Part shown: in pieces, positions 1-7,506 of the stretch
How the letters are laid out: every line of letters begins with the position of its first letter
How positions within the stretch are numbered: the stretch's first letter is position 1
NCBI GenBank assembly: GCA_919902965.1
Contig: CAKKSJ010000179.1
Span: 1-18,037, forward strand
Direction of reading: 5' to 3'
DNA from: Burkholderiales bacterium
GTDB lineage: Bacteria > Pseudomonadota > Gammaproteobacteria > Burkholderiales > SG8-39
DNA length: 18,037 nt
Position numbers and translations under genes: made by a program
The notes under the pieces: generated by a model
Told to the model about the DNA's origin: nothing
The model's database searches: none
The model's input: the letters and a program-made list of their open reading frames with translations, nothing else

Positions 1-942
1 CGCTTTCACGAACGCCTCGCGCTCGCCGGCGGAGAGTTTCACCACGTTGACGCCAAGCTTCTCGACCTCGGAAATGGTCGACAGGTCGGGCGCAATCAGG
101 CCCTTGCGCGCCATCTGAATCACCTGCCGGCCGGCCTCGACCGCCGCGTTCTTGACGATCTTGCGATCCGCCGGCGTCCAGCTTTCCCATACTTCCTTGT
201 TGGCGACGAAAATCAGCGGGTCGGCGACATAGCCCCACAATGTCACGTTTTTCTGGCCGATAGTATGCATCTTGGCCGCGGTGAAAATGGTGAGCGGGTT
301 TTCCTGGCCGTCGACGGCGCCGGAGGCGAGCGCCGGCTGCGCGTCGGCCCAGCTCATTTGCGTCGGGTTGGCCCCGAGCGCGGTGAAGGTTTCGTTGTAA
401 ATGGGTGAACCGACCACGCGGAATTTCAGGCCTTTCATATCTGCCGGCGTGCGGATCGGGTGCTTCGAATTGGTGACTTCGCGAAAGCCGTTTTCGCCCC
501 AGGCGAGCGGCACCACGCCGTTCTTTTCCAGGATTTTGAATATGTCCTTGCCAACGTCACCCTGGGTGAGGGCGTCGATGGCGGCGTAATCGGGCATCAG
601 GAAGGGCAGCGAAAAGAGGTTCAGCTCCTTCACCTGCGGCGACCAGTTGATGGTTGAGCCGATGGCGAGGTCGATCACCCCCTGGCGGATTGCGGTGAAT
701 TCGCGCGTCTGGTCACCGGCCACCAGCGATGTGCCGGGATACATCTTGATGTTGATCTTGCCGCCGGTGCGCTCGCGCACCAGATTGGCCCAGATCTCGC
801 CGCCCTTGCCCCAGGGGAAAGCGGTCCCAACCACCGTTGACAGCCGGTACTCGGCCTGGTATTTACCTTGCTGCGCGGCAGCGGGCAGCGCGAACGCCAG
901 GGCGGCCGCGGACAGGATCAACAACAGGTTTCTGCGCATCAT
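1..942 (-). CDS. TRAP transporter solute-binding protein, DctP family (3' end cut by window edge)
   Basis: Periplasmic binding protein of a TRAP uptake system, which delivers a carboxylate to a DctQM-type permease. The frame is open from 942 to the window edge, giving 314 residues without a stop; the family is usually about 330-340, so only a short C-terminus is missing. It starts with two consecutive ATGs (942 and 939), and an AAAGGAG ribosome site lies 6 bases before the first. The N-terminus MMRRNLLLILSAAALAFALP then AAAQQ is a clear Sec signal peptide. The mature part reads like DctP: RLSTVVGTAFPWGKGGEIWA near the N-terminus, then IKMYPGTSLVAGDQTREFTA, and later TPADMKGLKFRV followed by GANPTQMSWADAQPALASGA, the usual ligand-pocket region. 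It begins 55 bases after the E1 beta stop on the same strand with no terminator between, so co-transcription is likely. The permease genes are not in the window. The ligand is unknown. Confidence 0.93.
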   Translation of the reverse strand, partial: MMRRNLLLILSAAALAFALPAAAQQGKYQAEYRLSTVVGTAFPWGKGGEIWANLVRERTGGKINIKMYPGTSLVAGDQTREFTAIRQGVIDLAIGSTINWSPQVKELNLFSLPFLMPDYAAIDALTQGDVGKDIFKILEKNGVVPLAWGENGFREVTNSKHPIRTPADMKGLKFRVVGSPIYNETFTALGANPTQMSWADAQPALASGAVDGQENPLTIFTAAKMHTIGQKNVTLWGYVADPLIFVANKEVWESWTPADRKIVKNAAVEAGRQVIQMARKGLIAPDLSTISEVEKLGVNVVKLSAGEREAFVKA

Positions 943-997
943 TTTTCGCTCCTTTACGGTTTAACTTTCAGATAAAAGGGTATCACGGCGCCACGGG

Positions 998-1981
998 CTA
1001 GGCTATGGACCGACTATGGCTGTCGCCGCACAGGAAAAAATTCAGCTCCTGCAGCAGCTTTTCCGCGGAAATGCGCGCCACGTCTTCGAGCGTGCGCGCA
1101 TACCCGACCGGAATGCGCGGCGCGCCTACACGCCTTACGGGGATGCCGAGTTCTTCCGCCACCGTAGCTGTCACCTCGGCGCCGAAGCCGGCCGCGCGCA
1201 CCGCTTCGTGCGCAACCAGCAGGCGTCCGCTGCGCGCGGCAGAGGCGAGGACCGTCTCGCGGTCCCAGGGCCAGATGGTGCGCAAATCGATCACTTCGAC
1301 CGACACACCCTGCTGCGCCGCCTGTTCGGCGGCTACAAGCGCGGGGGACAGCATGCTCGACCAGGTGACCAGCGTCAGGTCGGTCCCGTCGCGGGCGATG
1401 CGCGCCTTGCCCAGGGCGGCCGCATGCTGCGGTGGCACTTCGCCCTCGATCCCCCACAATTCCTTGTGCTCCATGTAGATCACCGGGTCGCCGCAGGCGA
1501 TCGCCGCGGCGAGCAGGGCGTAGTTGTCCGCCGGCGTTGCCGGCGCCACCACCACCAGGCCGGGGATGTGCGCGAACCAGGCTTCGAGCGATTGCGAATG
1601 CTGCGCGGCCGAGCCGCTCCAGATGCCGATCGGCAGGCGCGCCACCAGCGGCACCCGGCCCTGGCCGCCGAACATGTAGCGGTTCTTCGCCGCCTGGTTG
1701 ACGATTTCGTCGATCGCGCACAGGGCGAAATCGACGACGCGCATTTCGACCACCGGGCGCAGGCCGGTCAGCGCCATGCCGACCGCGGCGCCCATGATGG
1801 TCGCCTCCGAGATCGGCGTGTCGATCACGCGCGCCGCGCCGAACTCCTGCTGCAGGCCACGGTACTGGCCGAAAATGCCGCCGCGTCCCACGTCCTCGCC
1901 CAGCGCGACCACGCGCCCATCCGCGCGCATCGCCTCGGCCAGGGCCTGGCAGGCGGCTTGCGCATAGTTGATCAGCGCCAC
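998..1981 (-). CDS. Thiamine-diphosphate dehydrogenase E1 component, beta subunit
   Basis: Beta subunit of a 2-oxo acid or acetoin-type dehydrogenase E1 (pyruvate dehydrogenase/AcoB family); with the alpha subunit it forms the ThDP-dependent decarboxylating heterotetramer. The protein is 327 residues, the family's normal length. Visible signatures are VVALGEDVGRGGIFG (about 24-38), DTPISEATIMGAAVGMA (54-70) with Glu59 where the cofactor-activating glutamate is expected, RYMFGGQGRVPLV (about 101-113) and AAQHSQSLEAWFAHIPG (125-141). The start is a GTG at 1981 that overlaps the last ten bases of the alpha gene (the alpha stop TGA is 1974-1972). This matches the normal beta N-terminus and implies translational coupling. 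A longer reading of this frame upstream would run inside the alpha gene and is not real. No lipoyl E2 gene follows; the next gene is a TRAP binding protein. Family certain, substrate unknown. Confidence 0.93.
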   Translation of the reverse strand: MALINYAQAACQALAEAMRADGRVVALGEDVGRGGIFGQYRGLQQEFGAARVIDTPISEATIMGAAVGMALTGLRPVVEMRVVDFALCAIDEIVNQAAKNRYMFGGQGRVPLVARLPIGIWSGSAAQHSQSLEAWFAHIPGLVVVAPATPADNYALLAAAIACGDPVIYMEHKELWGIEGEVPPQHAAALGKARIARDGTDLTLVTWSSMLSPALVAAEQAAQQGVSVEVIDLRTIWPWDRETVLASAARSGRLLVAHEAVRAAGFGAEVTATVAEELGIPVRRVGAPRIPVGYARTLEDVARISAEKLLQELNFFLCGDSHSRSIA

Positions 1982-3033
1982 TGGGCGGCCCCCGTGTCCT
2001 GGATGTCGGCATAAGCTTCGGCGATTGCGGGCCAGGGCGCCGCGCGCGCAGCCGCGAGCGCGGCCTCGATTTCGGCGTGCGCCGCTGCGTCGATTTCGGC
2101 AATGCGTTCGGCCTTCACGCCCAGCGCTGCGAGGCGCAGGCCGGCCAGCTTGATCGGATCGCTCTCGAGCGCGCTGTCGAGCTCGCCCTGGTCGCGGTAG
2201 GCCGCGGTGTCCACCGAAACATGGCCTTTCACGCGGTAGGTGAGGGCATGCAGGAATTGCGGCCCGCCGCTCGAGCGGATGCGCGCCACCAGCTCGCGCG
2301 CCGCTGCGTCCACCGCCAGCACGTCGTTGCCGTCGACGGTTTCGGCCGGGAGGCCGATGCCGCGCGCGCGCGCGGCCGCGCCTGCGCCGGCGGTCATGGT
2401 GTCCGTTGCCGTGGTCGCCGAATAGCGGTTGTCCTCGCACACGAACAGCAGCGGCAGCTCGAAAATCTTCGCCCAGTTGAGCCCTTCGAGAAACGGCCCG
2501 CGGTTGATCGCGCCGTCGCCGAAAAAACAGGCAACGATACTGCTGCTGCCGCGGATTTTCGCCGAGTGCGCCGCGCCTACGGCGATCGGGATGCCCGCGG
2601 CGACCACGCCGTTGGCGCCGAGCATGCCGACGGCGAAATCGGCGATGTGCATGGAGCCGCCCTTGCCCTTGTTGGTGCCGCTGGCGCGGCCGAACAGCTC
2701 GCACATCATCGCGGTGGTGTCCGCACCCTTGGCGAGCGTGTGCCCGTGGCCGCGATGGGTGGAGGTCAGATAGTCGCGGTGCTCGAGGTTCGCGCACACG
2801 CCGGCTGCCACAGCCTCCTGGCCGGTGGAAAGATGCAGCGGCCCGCGCACCAGCGCAGTCGTGTCGGTAGCGGCGCCGAAGGCCGCAACGCCGCCGCGAC
2901 TTGCTTCTTCCGCCGCGTTCTCGAAGGCACGGATGCGCGCCATGCTGCGGTAGAGTGTGAGCAGCTGTTCGGCGGGGGACGTGTTCGCCGCGGTAATCTC
3001 AGAGGGCAAGGAAGGCAAGGAGGGCTCCGGCAT
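1972..3033 (-). CDS. Thiamine-diphosphate dehydrogenase E1 component, alpha subunit
   Basis: Alpha subunit of the same E1 enzyme (PdhA/AcoA family), 353 residues. The ThDP-binding motif is present: GDG at 172-174, ending at Asn202 in CEDN. Other family blocks are GPLHLSTGQEAVAAG (64-78), STHRGHGHTLAKG (91-103) and NKGKGGSMHIAD (121-132). After the GDG the sequence reads INRGPFLEGLN, whereas many family members have a histidine in FHE; here it is FLE. The N-terminus (PEPSLPSLPSEITAANTSPAE) is Pro/Ser-rich and likely disordered. The ATG at 3033 lies 8 bases after the stop of the alpha/beta hydrolase gene, and no convincing ribosome site is visible, so translation may depend on coupling to the upstream gene. 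The gene overlaps the beta start by ten bases. Pyruvate, acetoin or a branched 2-oxo acid could be the substrate; the sequence alone does not decide. Confidence 0.93.
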   Translation of the reverse strand: MPEPSLPSLPSEITAANTSPAEQLLTLYRSMARIRAFENAAEEASRGGVAAFGAATDTTALVRGPLHLSTGQEAVAAGVCANLEHRDYLTSTHRGHGHTLAKGADTTAMMCELFGRASGTNKGKGGSMHIADFAVGMLGANGVVAAGIPIAVGAAHSAKIRGSSSIVACFFGDGAINRGPFLEGLNWAKIFELPLLFVCEDNRYSATTATDTMTAGAGAAARARGIGLPAETVDGNDVLAVDAAARELVARIRSSGGPQFLHALTYRVKGHVSVDTAAYRDQGELDSALESDPIKLAGLRLAALGVKAERIAEIDAAAHAEIEAALAAARAAPWPAIAEAYADIQDTGAAQWR

Positions 3034-3041
3034 TGCAGGCG

Positions 3042-3800
3042 CTACTTTACGCCATCCAGAAATATTTTCACCGCCTTTACCATCTCGTCTTCACGGCCGG
3101 CAAAAAAATGATCGGCAGCGGAGATCTGCACCTGTTTCGATTGCTTGTTGCCCGCGAGCGACAGATAGCGCCTTGCCGCGCTTGCGAGCACCTGCGGCAG
3201 ATCCCTGGCACCGTAAAGATCGAGTACCGGCGTGTTGATGCGCTCGTAGGTTCTCGCGGCATCCGAATTGCCTGGCGGGGCGGTCATGCCCAGCGCGGCC
3301 CAGGCGCTGATCGCGGATGAATTGGCAGCCATGTAGGCGTGAGCCATGCGTGAACCCATGCTGTGTGACACGAGCGCAATTCGCCTGTGGCGCTTGTTCG
3401 CCAAATAGGCGAAGGCGAGCTGCAGGCGTTCTACCGCCTCGGGAAAGGTGGCGGCGTATGCCTCGGGCCTGGCGTCTGCCGCGAGGATCGGCATTTGGAT
3501 GGACAGGGTCGCATAGCCATAGTCGGGCAGACGCTGCCGCAGCGTGCCGATCATGCCCCAGTCCGGATGCACGCCGATGCCATGCACCACCACCACACCC
3601 ATCCTGGCATTGGCGGCCTCGGTGTAGATGCCGAGAAACTTGTGACCGTTGTTCTGCACCAGGTATTCGGCGTCGCCGACTACGATGCCCGGCGTGATTT
3701 CGCTTTCCCATCTTTTTTCGCGGGCATAGTCGGAGGCTGCGCATAGGGATGCCGACACGAGCAGTAATGCTGAGAACGGAACCAGCAAAAATCCGGGCAT
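3042..3800 (-). CDS. Secreted alpha/beta hydrolase
   Basis: 252-residue alpha/beta-hydrolase fold protein with an N-terminal signal peptide (MPGFLLVPFSALLLVSASLC then AASDY), so probably periplasmic. The nucleophile elbow is SHSMG with Ser147, so Ser replaces the first Gly of the usual GxSxG. The oxyanion-side HG motif is VVVVHGIGVHPDWG (about 69-82). Asp200 in DLYGARD and His231 in AADHFFAG complete a plausible triad. The ATG at 3800 was chosen over an in-frame start at 3869 because it gives a proper signal peptide and is preceded by GGGGATGAGG, which overlaps the upstream stop. It sits 4 bases after the CoA-transferase gene and 8 bases before E1 alpha, so it is an operon member. The family includes esterases and the DUF3530-like proteins of unknown function; I cannot assign a substrate. 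An exported hydrolase between two cytoplasmic enzymes may release the acid imported by the pathway. Confidence 0.85.
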   Translation of the reverse strand: MPGFLLVPFSALLLVSASLCAASDYAREKRWESEITPGIVVGDAEYLVQNNGHKFLGIYTEAANARMGVVVVHGIGVHPDWGMIGTLRQRLPDYGYATLSIQMPILAADARPEAYAATFPEAVERLQLAFAYLANKRHRRIALVSHSMGSRMAHAYMAANSSAISAWAALGMTAPPGNSDAARTYERINTPVLDLYGARDLPQVLASAARRYLSLAGNKQSKQVQISAADHFFAGREDEMVKAVKIFLDGVK

Positions 3801-3804
3801 AGCC

Positions 3805-5064
3805 TCATCCCCCTTTTTCGCGGCTGTCGCGCGCAAGCTGCTCGCGCTGGTCCGGATGGGCGATCGCAATCATCCTGCGCGCGCGCTCGCTGAGGGTCGC
3901 ACCGCGCAAGTCGGCCACGCCATATTCGGTCACGATTATGCCGGCGTCGCTCCTCGGCGTGCTCACCGGGCCGTTCAGTTTGGCGACGATACGGCTGTGA
4001 CGGCCGGCGGTCGAGGCCAGGGCGACGATGGGCAGCCCGCCCTTGGAGTAGTGCGCGGCGCGCAGAAAATCGACTGCTCCGCCGACTGCACCGACATAGA
4101 CGCCGGCTGCGACTTCGGCATTGATCTGGCCGGAGAGATCGACCTCCACCGCCGAGTTGAGCGCGGTGAAGCGCTCTATTTGAGCGAGCACGCTGGGACC
4201 GTGGGTATACGCGGAGGATCGAAACTGGATCTGCGGATTGCGGTGGGCGAAATCGTGCAGGCGCTTGCTGCCGAACATGATGCCGGCGACGCTGGCGCCG
4301 CGGTCTATGCTCTTCTTCGCATTGTTGATCACGCCAGCTTGCATCAGCGCGGCGACCTGATCGCCGATCGCGCCCGAGTGCACGCCCAGGTCGCGCCGGT
4401 CGGCGAGTGCGGCGAGTATGACTTCAGGCAAGGCTCCCAGGCCGAACTGCAGCGTCGCACCGTCTTCGATCAGGCCGGCGACGTGGCGCGCGATCGCCAG
4501 CTCGGCCGTGCCCGCCTGCGGGTGCACGAGCTCGAGCGGAGGGCGGCTGCTGCGCACGATGTAGTCGAGGTCGGTCTCGAGCACGGGCCGCTCGCCGCAG
4601 GTCCAAGGCGCCTGCTCGTTCACTTCGGCGATGACCACGCGCGCGGCTTCCAGCGCCGGGATGAGGTATTCGTGTGCGATCGACAGGCTGTATTCGCCGC
4701 GTTCGTTCGCCGGCGCAACTTGCAGCAGCAGCACGTCCACCTTCAGCCTGCGGCTTGCGATCAGATCGCGCAGATGCGAGTAATGGCAGGGCAGGATGTC
4801 GAGTTTGCCGGCTTTGGAGAGTGCGCGGTTGGCGCCGGTGCCGGCGTAAGCAGAAAAGCGGATGCAGTCGGCGTATTCGGCTTTCAGCGTGTCGGAATAG
4901 GTGATACCGAGGAACACCTTGAAATTGCCTATGGCGTGGCGTTGCGCCATCAGCGCCTGGGTGAGCGGCAGCGGCTCGGCATTCGCCTGGCCCCACATCA
5001 CCGAGTCGCCGGGGCGGACGAGGGCGCCGAAATCCAGCGCGTTCAGTTTGAGTTCTTTGCTCAA
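3805..5064 (-). CDS. Acetyl-CoA hydrolase/CoA-transferase family protein (4-hydroxybutyrate CoA-transferase-like)
   Basis: 419-residue member of the acetyl-CoA hydrolase/4-hydroxybutyrate CoA-transferase family, enzymes that move CoA between acyl groups through a glutamyl-CoA intermediate. Family blocks are PGDSVMWGQANAEP (18-31), VDVLLLQVAPANERGEYSLS (109-128), VVIAEVNEQAPW (143-154), LIEDGATLQFGLGALPEVIL (198-217), ALNSAVEVDLSGQINAE (301-317), GVGG-like GAVGGAVDF (325-333) and TEYGVADLRG (379-388). The block that in AbfT-type enzymes reads HSEM, containing the catalytic Glu, reads HSGA here (219-222), so the usual nucleophile is replaced by Gly221. Glu307 in VEVDLSGQ is the nearest conserved acidic candidate. 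The start is a TTG at 5064: an in-frame TGA lies nine bases upstream and the next Met is inside the first domain, but no good ribosome site is visible. It is first gene of the minus-strand operon and divergent from the MaoC-like gene. Confidence 0.9.
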   Translation of the reverse strand: MSKELKLNALDFGALVRPGDSVMWGQANAEPLPLTQALMAQRHAIGNFKVFLGITYSDTLKAEYADCIRFSAYAGTGANRALSKAGKLDILPCHYSHLRDLIASRRLKVDVLLLQVAPANERGEYSLSIAHEYLIPALEAARVVIAEVNEQAPWTCGERPVLETDLDYIVRSSRPPLELVHPQAGTAELAIARHVAGLIEDGATLQFGLGALPEVILAALADRRDLGVHSGAIGDQVAALMQAGVINNAKKSIDRGASVAGIMFGSKRLHDFAHRNPQIQFRSSAYTHGPSVLAQIERFTALNSAVEVDLSGQINAEVAAGVYVGAVGGAVDFLRAAHYSKGGLPIVALASTAGRHSRIVAKLNGPVSTPRSDAGIIVTEYGVADLRGATLSERARRMIAIAHPDQREQLARDSREKGG

Positions 5065-5149
5065 GGTGGTTCAATCAAAAGTCTGGTGCCGGATTCACAA
5101 GCGGCGCATCGGAGGGTAACATCGACCTGCCAGAAATTGGAAGGCGCAA

Positions 5150-5614
5150 ATGGAAAAAGACATGAAATTGCTGGGCATGGGCCCGTTCTGGGATGATCTA
5201 TCTGTAGGCGATCGCTTCCGCAGTGCAGGGCGCACACTCACCGAAACCGATCTGGTGAATTTCGTCAATCTGTCCTGGTTGACCGAGGAACTGTTCACCA
5301 ATACCGAGGATCGCGAAGGCATGGCGATCGCGGGGCGGATAGTGCCGGCGGCCTTGGTCTATTCCTGTGCCGAGGGCCTGCTGCTGCCCATGATACAGGG
5401 TACCGGGCTGGCATTTCTTCATGCAAGCCTGGACGTCAAGGCACCGACCTTCGTCGGCGACACCATTCATGTCGAATGCACGGTGAGCGAGGTGCGCGAG
5501 ACTTCGAAAGGCAAGCGCGGGCTGGTGCGCACTGAGAACCGGGTAGTCAATCAAAATGGCGAAACCGTGCTGGCCTACAATCCCTTGCGCATAATGAAAG
5601 GCCGCGACAGTTGA
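5150..5614 (+). CDS. MaoC-like hotdog-fold protein
   Basis: 154-residue single hotdog-domain protein of the MaoC/(R)-enoyl-CoA hydratase superfamily. Typical parts are GPFWDDLSVGDRFRSAGRTL (10-29, the first strand and helix), TETDLVNFVNLSW (30-42), the central IAGRIVPAALVYSCAEGLL (60-78, where family members have hGMLTxS) and the last strands DVKAPTFVGDTIHVECTV (95-112) and RGLVRTENRVVNQNGETVL. The catalytic Asp/His of the R-hydratase signature (GDxNPxH) are not present; the same place reads NLSWLTEELFTN. It may therefore bind or process acyl-CoA by other residues, or have a thioesterase-like or non-enzymatic role. The ATG at 5150 has GGAAGG at 5139-5144. The gene is divergent from the CoA-transferase gene, sharing an 85-base intergenic region, and convergent with the AI-2E gene. 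The family is firm, the reaction is not. Confidence 0.87.
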   Translation: MEKDMKLLGMGPFWDDLSVGDRFRSAGRTLTETDLVNFVNLSWLTEELFTNTEDREGMAIAGRIVPAALVYSCAEGLLLPMIQGTGLAFLHASLDVKAPTFVGDTIHVECTVSEVRETSKGKRGLVRTENRVVNQNGETVLAYNPLRIMKGRDS

Positions 5615-5654
5615 AGCGGACATCGCCGGCCGGTGCTTCAGTTTCCTTGGCTGC

Positions 5655-6740
5655 TCAAGCTGCGGGAGGTGGGTTGCTCGGGACCTGAACTTTGTTTTCC
5701 AGCCACTCGCGCCAGACGGCCAGCAGCACCGCGACGATCACCGGCCCGATGAACATGCCGACCAGGCCGAAGGCCGCGAGGCCGCCGATCACACCGAACA
5801 TCACCAGCAGAAACGGAATCTGCGTGGCGCTGCTGATGACCAGGGGACGTATCAGATTGTCGACCGAACTTACCACCAGCGTACCCCACAGCAGCAGGCC
5901 TATGCCCTCGAGCGTATTCCCCGTGAACAACAGCCATGCGCCCAGAGAGCCCCAGACGAACGGTGTGCCGAAGGGCATTAGCGCGATCAGCGCGGTAAAC
6001 GCGCCGAACAGCACCGGCGCGCGCACGCCCGCGAACCAGTAGCCCAGGCCTGCCAGCAGCCCTTGCGCCAATGCAGTCAGAACCAGCCCGTAGAGCACGG
6101 CCGTGGTGGTGTTGCCGATGGCGACAACGTAGCTGTCGACGCGTCCGCCCAGGAAGCGGCGCAACACCCGCTGCACCTGATCGAGCAGGCTTTCCCCGTC
6201 GCGATAGATGAACAGCACGGTGAGCAGGGCGAAACCGAGTTTTACCGCATTGCGTCCCACACCGCCGATCAGATCGCCGATCTGGCCCTGCCATTGCCGG
6301 GCCCAAGTCGTCAACTGTTCGCGCAGCGCGATAGGGTCGGTGGTGATGTGATTGAGAAAATCCTGCAGCCGTTCGCCTATCCAGGGCAGGCCCACGATGA
6401 AACCGGGCAGGCGGTGCGGTCCATCGGCCATGTAGGCCGAGGCAAGCTGGTAGGCGAGGACGAACTCGCGTTGCATCAGGATGATTAGCCACAACAGCGG
6501 CAGCACGAAGGCCGTGGTCAGCAACAGAGTCATTACCAGCGCGCTGGCTGTGGCACGGCCGCGCATCAGGCTGCGCAGGCGCGCATAGGCGGGCCAGGTG
6601 ACATAGGCCAGAATTGCCGCCCAGACCGCCGGCGCGATGAACCAGTTCAGGACCAGATAGCCGAGGATGAACAGGGCGCTCAGCAGCAGCGCCAGAATGA
6701 CACGCCGGGTGAGGTTGGACGCATCCTGCTCAGGCAGCAT
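5655..6740 (-). CDS. AI-2E family transporter (PerM/YdiK-like membrane protein)
   Basis: 361-residue inner-membrane protein of the AI-2E/PerM family. Two close N-terminal hydrophobic segments (VILALLLSALFILGYLVLNW and FIAPAVWAAILAYVTW) are followed by a third near residue 70-90. A soluble helical stretch comes next (about 95-180), then four or five C-terminal segments that include ALMPFGTPFVWGSLGAWLLF and LLVMFGVIGGLAAFGLVGMF. DNLIRPLVIS is the conserved family motif. The ATG at 6740 was chosen because the protein then starts a few residues before the first membrane helix, as in relatives; the frame stays open to 6821, but that would run into the upstream gene. It lies 37 bases after the CoA-transferase subunit B stop on the same strand. 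Family members export varied solutes or ions, and few are characterised; autoinducer transport should not be assumed. Confidence 0.92.
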   Translation of the reverse strand: MLPEQDASNLTRRVILALLLSALFILGYLVLNWFIAPAVWAAILAYVTWPAYARLRSLMRGRATASALVMTLLLTTAFVLPLLWLIILMQREFVLAYQLASAYMADGPHRLPGFIVGLPWIGERLQDFLNHITTDPIALREQLTTWARQWQGQIGDLIGGVGRNAVKLGFALLTVLFIYRDGESLLDQVQRVLRRFLGGRVDSYVVAIGNTTTAVLYGLVLTALAQGLLAGLGYWFAGVRAPVLFGAFTALIALMPFGTPFVWGSLGAWLLFTGNTLEGIGLLLWGTLVVSSVDNLIRPLVISSATQIPFLLVMFGVIGGLAAFGLVGMFIGPVIVAVLLAVWREWLENKVQVPSNPPPAA

Positions 6741-6777
6741 GGGATTCCCGTAGCGTGTGGCTGCGCATCGGTTCAAC

Positions 6778-7506
6778 TCAGTTGGCAAAGGTCGACGCGA
6801 AACGCGGATAGGTCTCGGCAATCTCCCTGCGTATGCGGCTGCGGATCAGCGCCAGTATTTCGGGCTCGGGTGCGGGCGTGAACGGCACTTGTGCAGGACA
6901 ATCGAATTCGAAGCCGGTCTGGTCGCGGATTTCTTCGACGCTGTGTTCGGGATGCACGCTTACCAGGCGAAAACGATGTTTCTGCCTGTCGAAGGAAAAC
7001 CAGGCCAGTCCGGTCAGCAGGCCATGGGGGCCGCCAGGCCGATAGACCCCGGGCGCGCTTGCGCCGGGTGCGCTGATGAAATCCACTTTTGGCACCAGCA
7101 CCCGCCGCGTATGCTCCTCGCGAAACAGGATCACTTTTGGCACCAGGTAGTACAGATAGGCCGAGCCGAAAGAACCGGGCCAGCGTACCTCGCTGTCCGG
7201 GTAAGTTCCGGTGCCGACGAGATTGATGTTGCCCTGGCCGTCGATTTGTCCGCCGCCGAGAAAAAACGCATCGATGCGGCCCTGTGCCGCCATGTCGAAA
7301 GTTTCGACGCCGCCGTTGGTATAAGAGTTATAACGGTTGGAGCCGAGTATGGTCACGCGCATCGCGCCCTGGCTGAGTTCGCGCTGCAGCAGCGCGCCTG
7401 CGCCGGGGATGGGCGAGGACGCGCCGACGGTGACGTGGCGGCAGCCTTCGAGCAGGCGCGCGATCACGGCGACCAGCAGTTCGGTGCGGCTATACGATAG
7501 GCTCAT
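6778..7506 (-). CDS. CoA-transferase subunit B (glutaconate CoA-transferase/IpdB-like)
   Basis: 242-residue beta subunit of a class I-type heteromeric CoA-transferase, most like GctB/IpdB. Family blocks are HVTVGASSPIPGAGALLQRE (24-43), DAFFLGGGQIDGQGNINLVG (79-98, matching GGAQID-x-GN of GctB), LVPKVDFISAPGAS (137-150) and LVSVHPEHSVEEIRDQTGFE (181-200). In GctB the catalytic glutamate (Glu54, in VESG) follows the second strand; here the equivalent strand reads VTILGSNRYN (51-60) with no glutamate. That is a property shared by hydrolase-type relatives such as IpdAB. The ATG at 7506 overlaps the subunit A stop (ATGA, 4 bases), so synthesis is coupled. The enzyme may transfer CoA to a dicarboxylate or hydrolyse a ring or diketone CoA ester; the sequence does not say which. 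Confidence 0.92.
   Translation of the reverse strand: MSLSYSRTELLVAVIARLLEGCRHVTVGASSPIPGAGALLQRELSQGAMRVTILGSNRYNSYTNGGVETFDMAAQGRIDAFFLGGGQIDGQGNINLVGTGTYPDSEVRWPGSFGSAYLYYLVPKVILFREEHTRRVLVPKVDFISAPGASAPGVYRPGGPHGLLTGLAWFSFDRQKHRFRLVSVHPEHSVEEIRDQTGFEFDCPAQVPFTPAPEPEILALIRSRIRREIAETYPRFASTFAN

Noticed and set aside
998..2797. A single 599-residue minus-strand reading frame covering E1 beta plus an Arg-rich N-terminal half
   Set aside because: The first 270 or so residues are the out-of-frame shadow of E1 alpha (Arg/Gly/Ala-rich); the real beta gene starts at the GTG at 1981.
2077..3111. A 344-residue plus-strand frame opposite E1 alpha
   Set aside because: Ala/Arg/Gly-rich antisense of a gene with clear family motifs; no start signal or homology recognised.
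3856..5196. A 446-residue plus-strand frame opposite the CoA-transferase gene
   Set aside because: Mirror frame of a conserved gene, and it overlaps the MaoC-like gene start; no recognisable domain.
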